This document shows, one piece after another, positions 39,383 through 49,450 of a stretch of 64,000 nucleotides of DNA (its first letter is position 1; every line of letters begins with the position of its first letter). The notes under the pieces were generated by a model. It worked only from the letters and a program-made list of their open reading frames with translations, did not search any database and was not told where the DNA came from. The DNA is taken from NCBI GenBank assembly GCA_934045075.1, contig OW203751.1:6397822-6461821 (forward strand). Reading direction: 5' to 3'. Both the position numbers and the translations under genes were made by a program. The stretch is from Yponomeuta sedellus (lineage: Eukaryota > Arthropoda > Insecta > Lepidoptera > Yponomeutidae).

Positions 39383-41986
39383 ATGGCAAAAATCAAAAAG
39401 AAGCAAACGAGGGAAGAAAGGCTAAAAAAGAAACGTGAAGCTGAAAGATTACGTTACCAGAGAATAAAAAATGATCCAGTTAAGAATGAACAATTAAAAG
39501 AGAAAGAGAAACTGAAATATCAAAGAAAGAAGGAAAATGGTCAAATAAAGAGTATCAAAGATATGAGTGAAAGAGAAAAAAGAAATGTAAGAAAAATATG
39601 GAGAGAAAAAACTAAAAGGCACAGAGATCGTTTAAAGCTTCAGTCTATTGAAAATTGTCCTATGACACCGCCATCATCTGACAATGATGAACATCCTCCA
39701 GTTCCTGAAGAACAAAATAATATCGCAATAGCTGCAAAAAAACGATCTGAATGTCAACGGAAATTAAGGAATAGAGTTATTAAAAAACAAAAGGATGAAA
39801 TAGAGCGATTACGAAAAAAGGTGAAGAAGTATCAAAAGAAGTTAAGACGTGTAAAAAAGCAGACAATGACTCCGAACTCGAAAGTAGCCGATCTCCTGAA
39901 AGATAATAATGAAGAGAAGGTAGAAGAGGTTAAAAAGAAATTATTATTTAGTGAGGTGGTCCAAAGCCAACTTAAAAAAAATATAGAATTGACAAGGAAT
40001 GATAATGAGAAGAAGATATTTAGAAAAGTTTTAAGTGGGAAAATAGTCAAGAAATATAAAGTTTTAGATCAAATTCATATGAAACCCTATACACGATCAC
40101 CAACTACTCAAAAAAGTTTACTGGATATGACACGGAAGACACGAAAAGACAAAATAAATTTGAAATTGGAGAAAACAGTGGCTGACTTTTTTGAAGAAGA
40201 CTGCAACAGTCGCTTATGCCCAGGAAAAAAGGACAGTATTACAAGGGGTAAAATTAAAAAACAGAAGAGGTTTCTACAGGATTCATTGAAAAATCTGTAT
40301 TCGAGGTTTGTAGAAACAAAAAATATTAAAATAAGTTACGCAATGTTTTGTCGCTTGCGACCTTTTTGGGTTGTATCTCCAAACGTAAATCAAAGAGAAA
40401 CCTGCTTATGTATTACTCATGCGAACATGGATTTGACCTTGATTTCTTTAAAACGTGCAAAAATAATAGATTTTTCAAACCACCAAGAAATGCTAAATTA
40501 TTTATGTTGCGATCGTTACAATGAAGAATGCTTACTACGAGAATGTAACAACTGCAAAGCTCGTTTCATACATTATCATGAGTTTGACAATGCTGTTGAA
40601 ATAAAACACGCTTCGTGGCAGTGTATTGCAGAAGAAATTATAGACACAAAAACAAAAAACAAACGCAGGATACGCAAATATGTTAAACAAACCTCAAACT
40701 GTCCTCCGAAACATTTGGTTATGGAGCTTGAAAATGATTTGCAGTTATTTTTAAAACATGAGGTTAATATAGTTCATCAATATAAAGCTTTAAAAGCCCT
40801 AAAAGATAATTTAACTGAAAAACAGGCTGTGATACATATGGACTTCTCAGAAAATTATAATACCAAATATTCTGAAGAGGTTCAATCCTTCCATTTCGGT
40901 GGGTCACGTACTCAAATTAGCTTACACACTGTTGTTTTATATTTGAAGGGAGAGACAAAATGCTTTGCTTCTCTTTCTGAAAATCTAAATCATAACGTAC
41001 CTGTTATCTGGGCTCATCTAAGACCTATAATGGAACTACTGCCGGATTCAGTAGAAACTGTTCATTTTTTAAGCGATGGCCCAGTAACACAGTACCGGAA
41101 CAAAGACATGTTCTACTATTTGGCCTGTCAATTGTCTGAAGCGTACCCAAACATATTAGATTTTACATGGAACTATCATGAAGCTGGGCACGGCAAGGGA
41201 GCTCCAGATGGAATAGGAGGGACGTGCAAACGAACAGCCGACAAAATCGTCGCATCAGGAACCGACATTCCTAGTATAAATGAACTTGTTAAGGCATTAG
41301 ATGAACAGTGTCGTGGCATAAAAATTTTCATCATACCCGAAAAGGAAATTCAATTACAAAAGAATGTTATTGAAAAAAATAGATCGATTATCAAGCCTTT
41401 TGTTGGAACGCTGAAGGTACACCAAGTACGAGGTAATGTCTTTACAGGTCCAAAGTTGAATATGAAAAGCCTAAGTTGCTTTTGTTCTAACTTTTGTAGT
41501 CACTTCAACTTGGGTGAAATCACTTATGCATACAAAAATCCTGCCAAATTAGATGCTGCTGAAATATACTCAGAGTCTGATGACGATACACACAAAAAAT
41601 GTCTCCCACAAAATATTACAAATTCGGATGTTGCAGTTGATAGCAATGATAGCGCCAATATGCCTTCATGTTCAAAGTCTATCGATGATACAAGCTGCAA
41701 ATATAAAAACGGTGATTTTGTACTTATACAATACCAGAATAAAAATAAAGAGTATAGATATGCTGGCGTGTGTTCATCTGATTTTGACGAAGAGGAAGGA
41801 GAGATCTTAGTGACCTTTCTGAAGATAAGTTCTAACAATGGAACTCTTTTTAAACTAGATGATAATGATGTCGCAAATGTAAGATGGGAACAAATCATTA
41901 AAAAATTACCAGTGCCCAATATAGTCATGCAGGGTAATAGGTTATTTTACAAATTTCAAAAGACAGTTGAAGTATATGAAAAGTAG
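39383..41986 (+). CDS. DDE-transposase-like protein, 867 aa, superfamily unassigned
   Basis: Single intact frame. Residues 1 to ~165 are strongly basic and coiled-coil, with QRLRYQRIK-like repeats. The centre has a conserved-looking Cys/His-rich part (RETCLCITHANMDL, CLLRECNNCKARFIHYH). The C-terminal half carries candidate catalytic residues Asp487 (IHMDFSENYN), Asp565 (FLSDGPVTQYRN) and Glu600 (YHEAGHGKGAPDG) with 34 residues between the last two, as in DD34E enzymes; GIGGTCKRTAD follows. Similar uncharacterised proteins are widespread in insects. I suspect a Sola-like or related DNA transposase but cannot assign it. GTCACTTCCCTGG-like motifs flank the gene. It lies in HMGXB4 intron 1. It could be an autonomous transposon or a host-retained copy. 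Confidence 0.75.
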   Translation: MAKIKKKQTREERLKKKREAERLRYQRIKNDPVKNEQLKEKEKLKYQRKKENGQIKSIKDMSEREKRNVRKIWREKTKRHRDRLKLQSIENCPMTPPSSDNDEHPPVPEEQNNIAIAAKKRSECQRKLRNRVIKKQKDEIERLRKKVKKYQKKLRRVKKQTMTPNSKVADLLKDNNEEKVEEVKKKLLFSEVVQSQLKKNIELTRNDNEKKIFRKVLSGKIVKKYKVLDQIHMKPYTRSPTTQKSLLDMTRKTRKDKINLKLEKTVADFFEEDCNSRLCPGKKDSITRGKIKKQKRFLQDSLKNLYSRFVETKNIKISYAMFCRLRPFWVVSPNVNQRETCLCITHANMDLTLISLKRAKIIDFSNHQEMLNYLCCDRYNEECLLRECNNCKARFIHYHEFDNAVEIKHASWQCIAEEIIDTKTKNKRRIRKYVKQTSNCPPKHLVMELENDLQLFLKHEVNIVHQYKALKALKDNLTEKQAVIHMDFSENYNTKYSEEVQSFHFGGSRTQISLHTVVLYLKGETKCFASLSENLNHNVPVIWAHLRPIMELLPDSVETVHFLSDGPVTQYRNKDMFYYLACQLSEAYPNILDFTWNYHEAGHGKGAPDGIGGTCKRTADKIVASGTDIPSINELVKALDEQCRGIKIFIIPEKEIQLQKNVIEKNRSIIKPFVGTLKVHQVRGNVFTGPKLNMKSLSCFCSNFCSHFNLGEITYAYKNPAKLDAAEIYSESDDDTHKKCLPQNITNSDVAVDSNDSANMPSCSKSIDDTSCKYKNGDFVLIQYQNKNKEYRYAGVCSSDFDEEEGEILVTFLKISSNNGTLFKLDDNDVANVRWEQIIKKLPVPNIVMQGNRLFYKFQKTVEVYEK

Positions 41987-42122
41987 TTGTTAGTGTTTAA
42001 GAAAGTATTTTTTTTTCTTTAAAAATATAGTACTAATTTTAAGTGAAATGTTGATTTTATGATGAAAACATAGCTTTTGTTATTTTTTTCTTAAAGAAGT
42101 AATAAGTACAAAGAATTTAGAG
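41987..42122 (+). other. 3' UTR of the transposase-like gene
   Basis: AT-rich; no clear cleavage site assigned. Confidence 0.4.
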
Positions 42123-42562
42123 CAATGATAAATGTTAAAGCCTGATATCTTAAATGGAGACTGATAGGTTCAACCTACACTTTAATTCTGTTATTTTATT
42201 TTTAAAAAGAGGGTTTGATTTTTTATTTAATTCTTTTGTCTGTATATTCAAATTAACTTTGTATTAGGATCTCGTGATAAAATATAATTAAAAAAAGAAC
42301 ATGTAACACTTGAGACTGATAGAATTTAATTAATTAATTGTTCATTGCTCTCAATGATAAATGTTAAAGCCTGATATCTTAAATGGAGATTGATAGGTTC
42401 GACTTACACTTTAATTCAGTTATTTTATTTTTTAAAAGAGGTTTGATTTTTTATTTAATTCTTTTGTCTTTATATTCAAATTAACTTTGTACTAGGATCT
42501 CGTGATAAATATAATTAAAAAAGAACATGTCACACTTGAGACTGATATAATTTAATTAATTA
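42123..42562. repeat. Two tandem ~229-bp copies
   Basis: CAATGATAAATGTTAAAGCC starts both copies (42123 and 42352). They are roughly 90 percent similar with small indels and have no coding potential. Confidence 0.8.
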
Positions 42563-42720
42563 AAATAATAAAAATGAATAAATAGCAACTTTTATTGATA
42601 CATTTCATTTAACATATAAAAAACTTATAGGATGTCACTTCCCTGTCTTAATTTGTCATTACTCTGTTCATGGTGTCACTCCCCTGACTACACATTTTCC
42701 CCTGGAGCCCATAAAATAAA
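42563..42720 (+). repeat. Right subterminal motif cluster
   Basis: Contains GTCACTTCCCTG (42634), GTCATTACTCTG (about 42656), GTCACTCCCCTG (42675) and TTCCCCTGG (42698), matching the motifs in 39221..39292. Likely transposase binding sites of the element carrying the 867-residue gene. Confidence 0.55.
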
Positions 42721-43129
42721 AAAAAAACAATTTATCTTCTGGCCCATAACATTATACATACACACACATTACGAAGATGCTAGATATTTAATACCAATTA
42801 AAATACATAACTTTTTCTCAGGGGACACTAAAAATACCTTTATCATATATTCACCCATAGAACTCATAGATTGTACTGGCTTTAATTCCAGACCTCATTG
42901 TCATCTAAATAATCCTTTATGGTATAGTAGCCCTTTTGGCACAAAGTGTGCTTAACATATTTTTTGAACCGCGGTTCAGGCAAGCTTAATATATCTTCAG
43001 GTATTTTAATATAGAAGCGTATACAATGCCCCATGAAGGATGTATTATCTGTACTCTTAGGTTAGGAAATATCTGCGTAATTTCCTTTTTCAGCTGAGTC
43101 GTGGATATCTCTTTAAACTATTTTTATTT
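42721..43129. other. AT-rich intron sequence, nothing recognised
   Basis: No gene or repeat identified; possible right end of the transposase-like element lies here. Confidence 0.4.
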
Positions 43130-43585
43130 TTAATGCACTAACCCGTGCTAAGGACAATTTTGTACGTAAGATAAGATAAGATAAGAATATTCTTTATTGT
43201 ACACACCAGAAAATAATTACAGAGACAACAGTTACAAAAGAAGAGGTACAATTGGCGGCCTTAGTGCTGATAGCAATTTCTTCCAGGCAACCTTAAATCG
43301 GAATGATTGCTGAAGGAGAAATTGAGACGGGTAGTTGGTGCTCATCGAATATTTATATACATACGTATATGTAATAAAATAAACTTACATAGATAAATAC
43401 TATTATAAACATACATAAACATTAAGTTATAATAGCAAGCATGATGGGAAAAATAAATGGGATTTATCTACAGACAAAAAGAAAATAAGAAATTATTTGG
43501 AAAGAAAGAATTCTACTACTTTAGATTTAAATATATCAGAAGATGGGGAGCGCCTTATAGAAACCGGCAGCTCAACCGGCAACCC
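43130..43585 (-). repeat. SINE-A tail and LINE 3' tail
   Basis: 43130..43160 is a SINE-A tail in reverse (AATGCACTAACCCGTGCTAA). 43165..43330 is a LINE tail in reverse starting with TAAGATAAGATAAGA and TTCTTTATTGTACACACC. Confidence 0.55.
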
Positions 43586-43589
43586 ACAG

Positions 43590-43757
43590 CTGTAATACAG
43601 AGAATAGTGTAAAGAGGTTCGAAATTTCACTGATGCCGGTGAGTCGCTCATTAGCTCAGTTGGTAAGAGCGCTTGCACGGACAGCCAGAGGTCGCGGGTT
43701 CGAATCCCGGCACGGGTGGAATTTTTAGCCTCTAAATGGGTTTTTAAAACTCAGTAC
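43590..43757 (+). repeat. SINE-A (tRNA-derived)
   Basis: A-box-like TTAGCTCAGTTGGTAAGAGC and B-box GGTTCGAATCCC lie in a tRNA-like segment, followed by the family tail TTTTTAGCCTCTAAATGGG. Not a functional tRNA, because the same unit recurs with flanking non-tRNA sequence. Confidence 0.75.
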
Positions 43758-43831
43758 CTAATTAAAGCTAAGTCGTGAATATCTCTTTGTGCACCTGTAA
43801 AAATGTTTTGAATGCTCACGCCCCTCAACAG

Positions 43832-43980
43832 ACCTGGAAGTGACCGGTGTGTCCCGTAGCGGAAGAGTCAGAAAGAAGAGCTCTAAGCTGATGGACTTTG
43901 AGTCACCGGACGACATCGAGGCGCGGTACCGTCGCCAGGCACCGGTCAAGAGCTATGGGCAATTCCGGATGGAAGAGCAG
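43832..43980 (+). CDS. HMGXB4: HMGXB4 homologue, exon 2
   Basis: Acceptor CCCTCAACAG, donor GTGGGT; phase 1 to 0. Encodes [34 protein letters not shown] and [10 protein letters not shown]. The basic SGRxRKKSxKLxDFESPD motif resembles the N-terminal GRSxREKKRSYKDF segment of HMGXB4 and other chromatin proteins. A SINE is inserted only 21 bases beyond the exon end. Confidence 0.75.
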
Positions 43981-44001
43981 GTGGGTGTAAGTAAAAGACT
44001 A

Positions 44002-44229
44002 GTTAGTTAGACTTGAGATTTCTGCGATTGTTCGTAATTGAGGTACGCTAACACCTCAGATACTAGGGTTTCCTTACGATGTTTTCCTTCACCGTCAGCA
44101 AGTATTGCTACTATAATTTCACGAATGTACATAACTTAGAAAATAAAGTCATTGTTACATGCCGGGGTACGAACCCACGACCTCCCAATTGAGAAGCTGG
44201 AGTTCTACACCGCTCCGCTACCACCGCTC
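44002..44229 (-). repeat. SINE-D with 14-bp target duplication
   Basis: Flanked by exact copies of TAAGTAAAAGACTA (43988..44001 and 44230..44243). In reverse it contains the tRNA-like head (GGTTCGTACCCCGGCA, TGGTAGCGGAGCGG). It is a LINE-mobilised SINE. A relative is at 53940..54150. Confidence 0.85.
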
Positions 44230-44243
44230 TAAGTAAAAGACTA

Positions 44244-44601
44244 TATATTCTATATTGCAAAAAGTAAAGTCGAAAAGTCATAACATAAAATTTGTTCCAT
44301 AGGCGAACTTATCTCTAACAGAGATCTCTTCCAGCCAACCTTAGCAACGGGTGTTTAAATTAAGATAGGGAGTAAGGAAACCTTAGTGTCTGAAGTGTTA
44401 ACGTTCTAAGAGGCTAAGTACGGAAATCTCAGGTCTGATTATAAGACTCAATAAAATCTATCTGTATATGTTTGGATGTTTATTGTATGCGTCTTTGGAA
44501 AATGTGAACAAAATAAAACTTAATAAATATAGTAGCTCTTTTTAAAACCGACTGACAAAAACTCAGGTCAAAGAATCTAGGACTTTAAAGCATACATATA
44601 C
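44244..44601 (-). repeat. LINE 3' tail and unremarkable sequence
   Basis: 44285..44370 is the reverse of the tail also present at 50655..50760 (CTAACAGAGATCTCTTCC). Nothing clear in the remainder. Confidence 0.5.
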
Positions 44602-44857
44602 AGTCTATTTATTCTTACTTGTCCAATTTAGTAAACAAGATTCTAACCTTAAAATTGAGATTAGATGCCTAAACTAGACATTTTCTCGCAAATTCATGAG
44701 CTATCATGAACTATGTCTATAAAATTGGCAGCGTGTTATCTAAAAGAGTGTTCCAAGTTACTTCATTTATGGAAATATGGCAGTTTTGGACTAAAAATTT
44801 ACAGTTTACGGGTAGAATCTTGTTTACTAAATTGGACAAGTAAGAATAAATAGAGTG
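44602..44857. repeat. Inverted repeat with ~42-bp arms
   Basis: 44602..44644 and 44816..44857 are inverted copies (TATTTATTCTTACTTGTCCA and AATTTAGTAAACAAGATTCT), separated by about 170 bp. Confidence 0.7.
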
Positions 44858-45043
44858 TACATACATACATACATACATACATACATACATACATACATAC
44901 ATACATACATACATACATACATACATACATACATACATACATACATACATACATACATACATACATACATACATACATACATACATACATACATACATAC
45001 ATACATACATACATACATACATACATACATACATACATACATA
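44858..45043. repeat. (CATA)n microsatellite, 186 bp
   Basis: Perfect tetranucleotide array of about 46 units. All ORFs across it are artefacts. Confidence 0.98.
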
Positions 45044-45230
45044 ACCTCACGCCTGTATCCCAGAGGGGTAGGCAGAGGCCAGGGACTGCCACTTGCCACG
45101 ATCCTGACAGATCACCTTCGCTTCATCAACGTTCATAAGTCGTTGCATGTACGCACGCTGGATCCAACTTTAAAGCATACATACATAACCTTCACGTCTT
45201 TATCCCAGAGGGGTAATTATCAATTGATAA
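45044..45230. repeat. Repeat associated with the CATA array
   Basis: TAACCTCACGCCTGTATCCC with CAGAGGGGTAGGCAGAGGCC, and a second partial copy at 45185..45215 (CTTTATCCCAGAGGGGTAAT). Confidence 0.55.
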
Positions 45231-45407
45231 AAACAAAAATTTCGTGTATGCAAAGCAAACAAAACCAAGCAGCAAGATCTTAGTTGGCTATTAGGATTAG
45301 GTCAACAAATAAGGTCTACTGCAGCTACAGCAGCAACACAGCCAATGGAAATAGAATCATCATCGGATGAAGATATTCCTTTGGCATCTTTGGCTAATCC
45401 AATTTAA
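45231..45407 (+). pseudogene. Short coding remnant with acidic tail
   Basis: An open frame of 58 codons ending TAA: QQDLSWLLGLGQQIRSTAAT, then QPMEIESSSDEDIPLASLAN. It looks like the C-terminal tail of a transposase or nuclear protein, without an ATG. The family is unknown. Confidence 0.35.
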
Positions 45408-45733
45408 TATATATTTAGAATGTCAAATCTGATGGACACTTTTTACTTAAATTAATGTTAATTTGTGTTGGATTTTAAATAAAAATCATAAAATTTATTT
45501 GTTTTTGTTACAATTGGCCAAATTATAATGTCGTCGTCTTCATGCTATACTAGTCCACTGCTGGACATAGCCCTCCCCTCAAGAGCGCTACGTTAATTAT
45601 AATGTATTTGTTATCAAACAATATAACAAATTAATTTCTTACACGGGATATATAATTATTATAATTATCTTATAATTATCAAGCAGCGTAATTATATTGA
45701 TAATTTCGCACCCTGACTCTAACTAAGGACGCA
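45408..45733. other. AT-rich sequence with a short RTE tail
   Basis: 45530..45580 contains TAGTCCACTGCTGGACATAG, the reverse of an RTE tail. Otherwise nothing recognised. Confidence 0.45.
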
Positions 45734-46126
45734 GTGCACAAAGTCAAAGTCGCACAGAGAGCAGTGGAAAGTGCTATGCTAGGAATCACACTTCTGGACC
45801 GGATCCGTCGAGATCAGACGCCAAACAAAGGTGGTAGATATCGGCAAACGGATTTCGACTCTGAAGAATGGGCGGGACACTTGGCCAGGCGGAATGATGG
45901 CAGATGGATGAAGGTAGTGACAGAGTGGCGGCCGTGGGAGGGGAAACTGTCGGTGGGCAGACCAGCAGCCAGATGGTCAGATGATCTGTGTAAAGTAGCC
46001 AATAAACAGTGGATGAGACTAGCGCGAGACCGTGCTGGTTGGCTTGGAATGAAGAGGCCTATACCCAGCAGCGTGGTTTACTGGGCTGATGAGGATGATT
46101 TTTGTTTCAGCGGTGGTTCTAGTTAG
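45734..46126 (+). pseudogene. RTE-type LINE RT C-terminal fragment
   Basis: 130 codons: KVAQRAVESAMLGITLLDRI, then EEWAGHLARRNDGRW, VGRPAARWSDDL and WMRLARDRAGW. Same family type as 1269..1538. RT catalytic motifs are absent (5'-truncated). Confidence 0.7.
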
Positions 46127-46149
46127 CGCCGCATAGCGCCTTAAAATAA

Positions 46150-46397
46150 AAAAAAAATTATACTCATGGACATATTCCACAGATCTCTTTAGCCCTATAC
46201 TAAGTACAACCAAATGACTTGTGTTATAGGTGCTAACTCGACGATAGATTTAATACAATAAATACATAGGTCCAAACATCCAAGACCCGACACAAAATAA
46301 AAAGTTCGTTTCCTAGTTTGACCCGGACGGGGATCGAACCCGAGACCTTCGGTTTTACAGTCAGCTCGCCAAACCGCTGCGCTACCGAGGCCGCCAA
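46150..46397 (-). repeat. SINE-B (tRNA-derived), reverse
   Basis: Reverse copy of the unit at 49172..49436: GGGGATCGAACCCGAGACCT and CAAACCGCTGCGCTACCGAG, with the tail GACTTGTGTTATAGGTGCTA. Confidence 0.75.
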
Positions 46398-46458
46398 AAA
46401 GGCCGTCTTAATAAAATACTTTGATTTTGCTTTACACATCCTCTTGTTCAAATTTCAG

Positions 46459-46568
46459 GAATTTGAACAGTCCACCCCTGTGCCCAGATCAGCCCAGGAG
46501 GAGGGGGCCAACACCGCCTCCGGCAGTGAGTCAGACTACTATGAGAATAATGGAGAGAATGCCGATTC
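46459..46568 (+). CDS. HMGXB4: HMGXB4 homologue, exon 3
   Basis: Acceptor CAAATTTCAG, donor GTAAGT, phase 0 to 2. Encodes a low-complexity acidic stretch (EFEQSTPVPRSAQEEGANTA, SGSESDYYENNGENAD). No domain; probably a disordered linker. An antisense SINE-5S starts about 15 bases into the following intron. Confidence 0.7.
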
Positions 46569-46582
46569 GTAAGTACTGTGCA

Positions 46583-46785
46583 ACGTTATCAACCCTTGTA
46601 TGTCCCCACTGCTGGGGCACGGGTCTCTTCCTGCATCGCAAGAAGGTTAGGCCATACTCCACCACGGGGGCCAAGTCCGGGTTGGTGGAGGATCGTAAGA
46701 CAATGGCGGGCCTTACCGTCAGAAGTTAACGACTGCCATTATATGACAGCCGGCACCAACGGCTTAACGTGCCTTGCGAAGCACG
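46583..46785 (-). repeat. SINE-5S 3' two thirds, reverse
   Basis: Starts TTATCAACCCTTGTATGTCC and extends to GCGAAGCACGG; lacks the 5S-like head. Confidence 0.75.
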
Positions 46786-47117
46786 GCAATAGGCATGACG
46801 AAAGATTTTTTAATCCTCTTACACAATGTGGGGACACTTTTATGATTGACAAAAAAAAACCTATATGTCAGTAACAAACTAAAGTTTAACAAGGTAAATG
46901 CCCTTTTTTTTAAATAAATTTAAATCTGTCGGAAAACGTGATGGTTTGAAAGTGATAATTTTTAAATCTTTCGTTATCTATCATCATCAAGTTTTATCCT
47001 GTTTTTTTGCATAAATCATGTAGGTCTTATAGTTAAATTGCCTTAGAAGTCGTAAAAAAAAATTATACACTTTTTTATAAAAACGTAATATTATTTTTTT
47101 CACTGTGTCAAATGTCA
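46786..47117. other. AT-rich intron sequence, nothing recognised
   Basis: No ORF or repeat assigned. Confidence 0.5.
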
Positions 47118-47262
47118 TGTCAGAGGCCTTATGGGCGGGTTGAACTTCTTACAGTAAGGCCCGCCACTGTCTTACAATCCTCCACCAACCCGGACTTGGC
47201 CCCCATGGTGGAGTATGGCCTAACCTTCCTGCGATGCAGGAAGAGACCCGTGCCGCAGCAGT
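47118..47262 (+). repeat. SINE-5S 3' half
   Basis: GTCAGAGGCCTTATGGGCGG through GATGCAGGAAGAGACCCGTG. Confidence 0.7.
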
Positions 47263-47379
47263 GCAGATTGATACCATGTTATGAATTTTATGATTTTATG
47301 ATTTCTGGTGCGCACAATAATTGCCCACTTGTGTCGTCAGCCCGGGTTAGCTCATTTATCTGTTAATTTAACCGGTTAA

Positions 47380-48321
47380 AGGATGACTCACGCTACACCG
47401 TGCAGGGTCCGAGCCGAGTGTCGGCCGTAGCACGGTTAACTAATATTACATATATTTTGTATGAACTCACTCACGCTATACCGAGCGGCAACCGAGTGAC
47501 GGCCTAACAACGGACAGCGCTCGGAAACAACCCGGTCCCGCTTCGGCTCGGCCACGGCCCGTCGCATGAATACTGTGTCACCGAGTTGCGCCCGATTAGT
47601 CGTAGTGATGCTAATAGAAGCGCACTGACGATGTTTACACTAATCGATGTTTGGATGAAATAGGAATCTGAAACTTGGTAAAGTTGATGAACAATGAAAA
47701 TTAAAGATGATTTGACTAAATGCATTACCATGCATTTAGTCAAATCATCTTTAATTTTCATGTCTAAGATGTCAAAAGATTCTTTAGTCATTTTAAAGTA
47801 GTCCCAATATTTGTCTTCATAACTACATGGATCTTTACAAAGATTCATATATTCTCCTTTCTGCTGTCGCTCTCTCCAAAGTGGATGCACGCTCCATTTC
47901 CTAGTAGTTGAAGATTCCTCAGATTCTTCGTCGTCCAGAGCGATTGCAATAGCCGCTAATTCCAGGGGCATTATTACCGTATTACCGTAAGCATCCACTG
48001 AGTTGCGTGACGTTGATTTTTACTTTTTTTAAGCTACTCCGGCTGTCAAATGCATACATTTTTTAAAACTCAGGAGTCGTCTAAATGCTTCACTCGATAG
48101 AGTGGATTGCTACGTAATAGGAGGGCTGGTCGTCAAAATTCAACATGATTGTAGACTAGTTACAACACTAATTTTGCTCGGACGAATATACTGCATCACG
48201 GTGCAACGGTAATGGCGCGGTTGAGGCCCGTCTTTGTAATTGCAGTCACGGAACCGGCTCGGTGACCGTGCTACGGCCGACACTCGGCTCGGACCCGACA
48301 CGGTGTAGCGTGAGTCATCCT
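47380..48321 (-). mobile_element. PIF/Harbinger-type element, decayed
   Basis: TIRs of about 60 bp start AGGATGACTCACGCTACACC at both ends (47380.. and ..48321, inverted) and are flanked by TAA duplications (47377..47379 and 48322..48324), as expected for PIF/Harbinger. It contains an N-terminal transposase remnant and a 31-bp-arm palindrome at 47694..47761. Confidence 0.8.
47504..47998 (-). pseudogene. PIF/Harbinger transposase N-terminal remnant
   Basis: Minus frame: WSVHPLWRERQQKGEYMNLC, then YEDKYWDYFKMTKESFDILD and MKIKDDLTK, the typical start of Harbinger transposases. After that the frame runs into duplicated and unrelated sequence (TIR). The DDE catalytic part is missing. Confidence 0.7.
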
Positions 48322-48326
48322 TAACT

Positions 48327-48485
48327 CTTACAATCCTCCACCAACCCGGACTTGGCCCTGTGGTGGAGTATGCGATCGATTCCTGCGGCAATCGATCATT
48401 CGCATACGAGATGATCGATTGCCGCAGGAAGGTTAGGCCATACGCCACCACGGGGGCCAAGTCCGGGTTGGTGGAGGATTGTAAG
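48327..48485. repeat. SINE-5S fold-back palindrome
   Basis: Two inverted copies of the SINE-5S 3' region (CTTACAATCCTCCACCAACC ... reverse) meet around a second short palindrome (GATCGATTCCTGCGGCAATC ... GATCGATTGCCGCAGGAA). Confidence 0.8.
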
Positions 48486-48912
48486 ACAGTGGCGGGCCTT
48501 ACTTTAAGAAGATCAACAAATAAAATGATCGATTTGACCGGTTAACTGGAGTTAAATGAGCTACCCCAGGCTGACGCAAGTGGGCCTAAGGAGTTCTAAT
48601 CTAATCTAAGTAATTAAATAAGAAATTGATTTTAGCAATAAGGCCTCCATTGTACACTGTCAAGTATCTTTAGATGTTTTATAATATGTGCTCTGATGTA
48701 CAATAAAACCGGGGGGTGGGCAGCAGTGCCCCCTGCAGTACAATTCCACCGAACTGCGATCCCCAACCCGCATGCTTTGCGTCGGGATTATGGGCATTAC
48801 CCCCTATGATAGCACAACGTGGCGCTCTTTGGGGGAGGGCTATGTCCAGCAGTGAACTAATATAGCCTGAAGAAGAAGAAAATTTTATCTTATCTAACCA
48901 ATTTACCCTCAG
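48486..48912 (+). repeat. Non-coding, with RTE-type LINE 3' tail
   Basis: 48700..48885 shows GGGGGTGGGCAGCAGTGCCC, ACCGAACTGCGATCCCCAAC and GGGCTATGTCCAGCAGTGAA, a LINE tail ending AGAAGAAG. The preceding 200 bp show nothing clear. Confidence 0.55.
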
Positions 48913-49070
48913 AATGGAGACGGACAGTTCCTCAGACGAATACTCTGGCGGTAATGCCACCCGCACACCCGCTAACTCCCTCTATATGATGGAGAAGAGC
49001 TCCAAGAAGAAGCTGATTGTGAAGGACGGAAAGGTGGTCGGCAGAGCTAAGGCTCAACGGAAAGATAAAG
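48913..49070 (+). CDS. HMGXB4: HMGXB4 homologue, exon 4
   Basis: Acceptor TTTACCCTCAG; the first base completes a Ser codon (phase 2). Encodes [37 protein letters not shown] and [14 protein letters not shown], leading into the HMG box. The frame requires an exit at 49070 (phase 1), where the donor reads GTTCGA, a weak match to consensus. Confidence 0.75.
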
Positions 49071-49171
49071 GTTCGACCGCAGTAATGATCCATCCATATA
49101 TGCTTTCAAGAAGGGGTTAAAAGAGCACTACCTTTCTAACATCACATAGTCAATAGGTTTATGTATGTATA

Positions 49172-49436
49172 GTAGACAGCCTCGGTGGCGCAGCGGTTTG
49201 GCACGCTGACTGTAAAACCGAAGGCCTCGGGTTCGATCCCCGGCCGGGTCAAGCTAGGAATCGAACTTTTCTAGTTTGTCTCGGGTCTTGGATGTTATCT
49301 ATGTATTTATTGTATGTATCTATCGTCGAGTTAGCACCTGTAACACAAGTCATTTTAGTTGTACTTAGTATAGGGTTAACGAGATCTGTGTAATATGTCC
49401 ATGAATATTTATTTATAGGTCGTATTATTACTTATT
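49172..49436 (+). repeat. SINE-B (tRNA-derived)
   Basis: CCTCGGTGGCGCAGCGGTTT (A-box side) and GGGTTCGATCCCCGGC (B box), then a body and the tail GGGTTAACGAGATCTGTG. Confidence 0.8.
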
Positions 49437-49450
49437 TATATAGTTATAAA

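Noticed and set aside
43630..43720. tRNA-like segments (also 53720, 57940, 58560, 62110)
   Set aside because: A- and B-box motifs are present, but each sits in a longer unit repeated with the same non-tRNA flanks, so these are SINE heads and not tRNA genes.
44858..45043. CRISPR-like regular array
   Set aside because: It is a simple tetranucleotide repeat without spacers; this is a eukaryotic genome.
44717..45283. ORFs reading (MYVC)n or (YIHT)n
   Set aside because: Pure translation of the CATA microsatellite.
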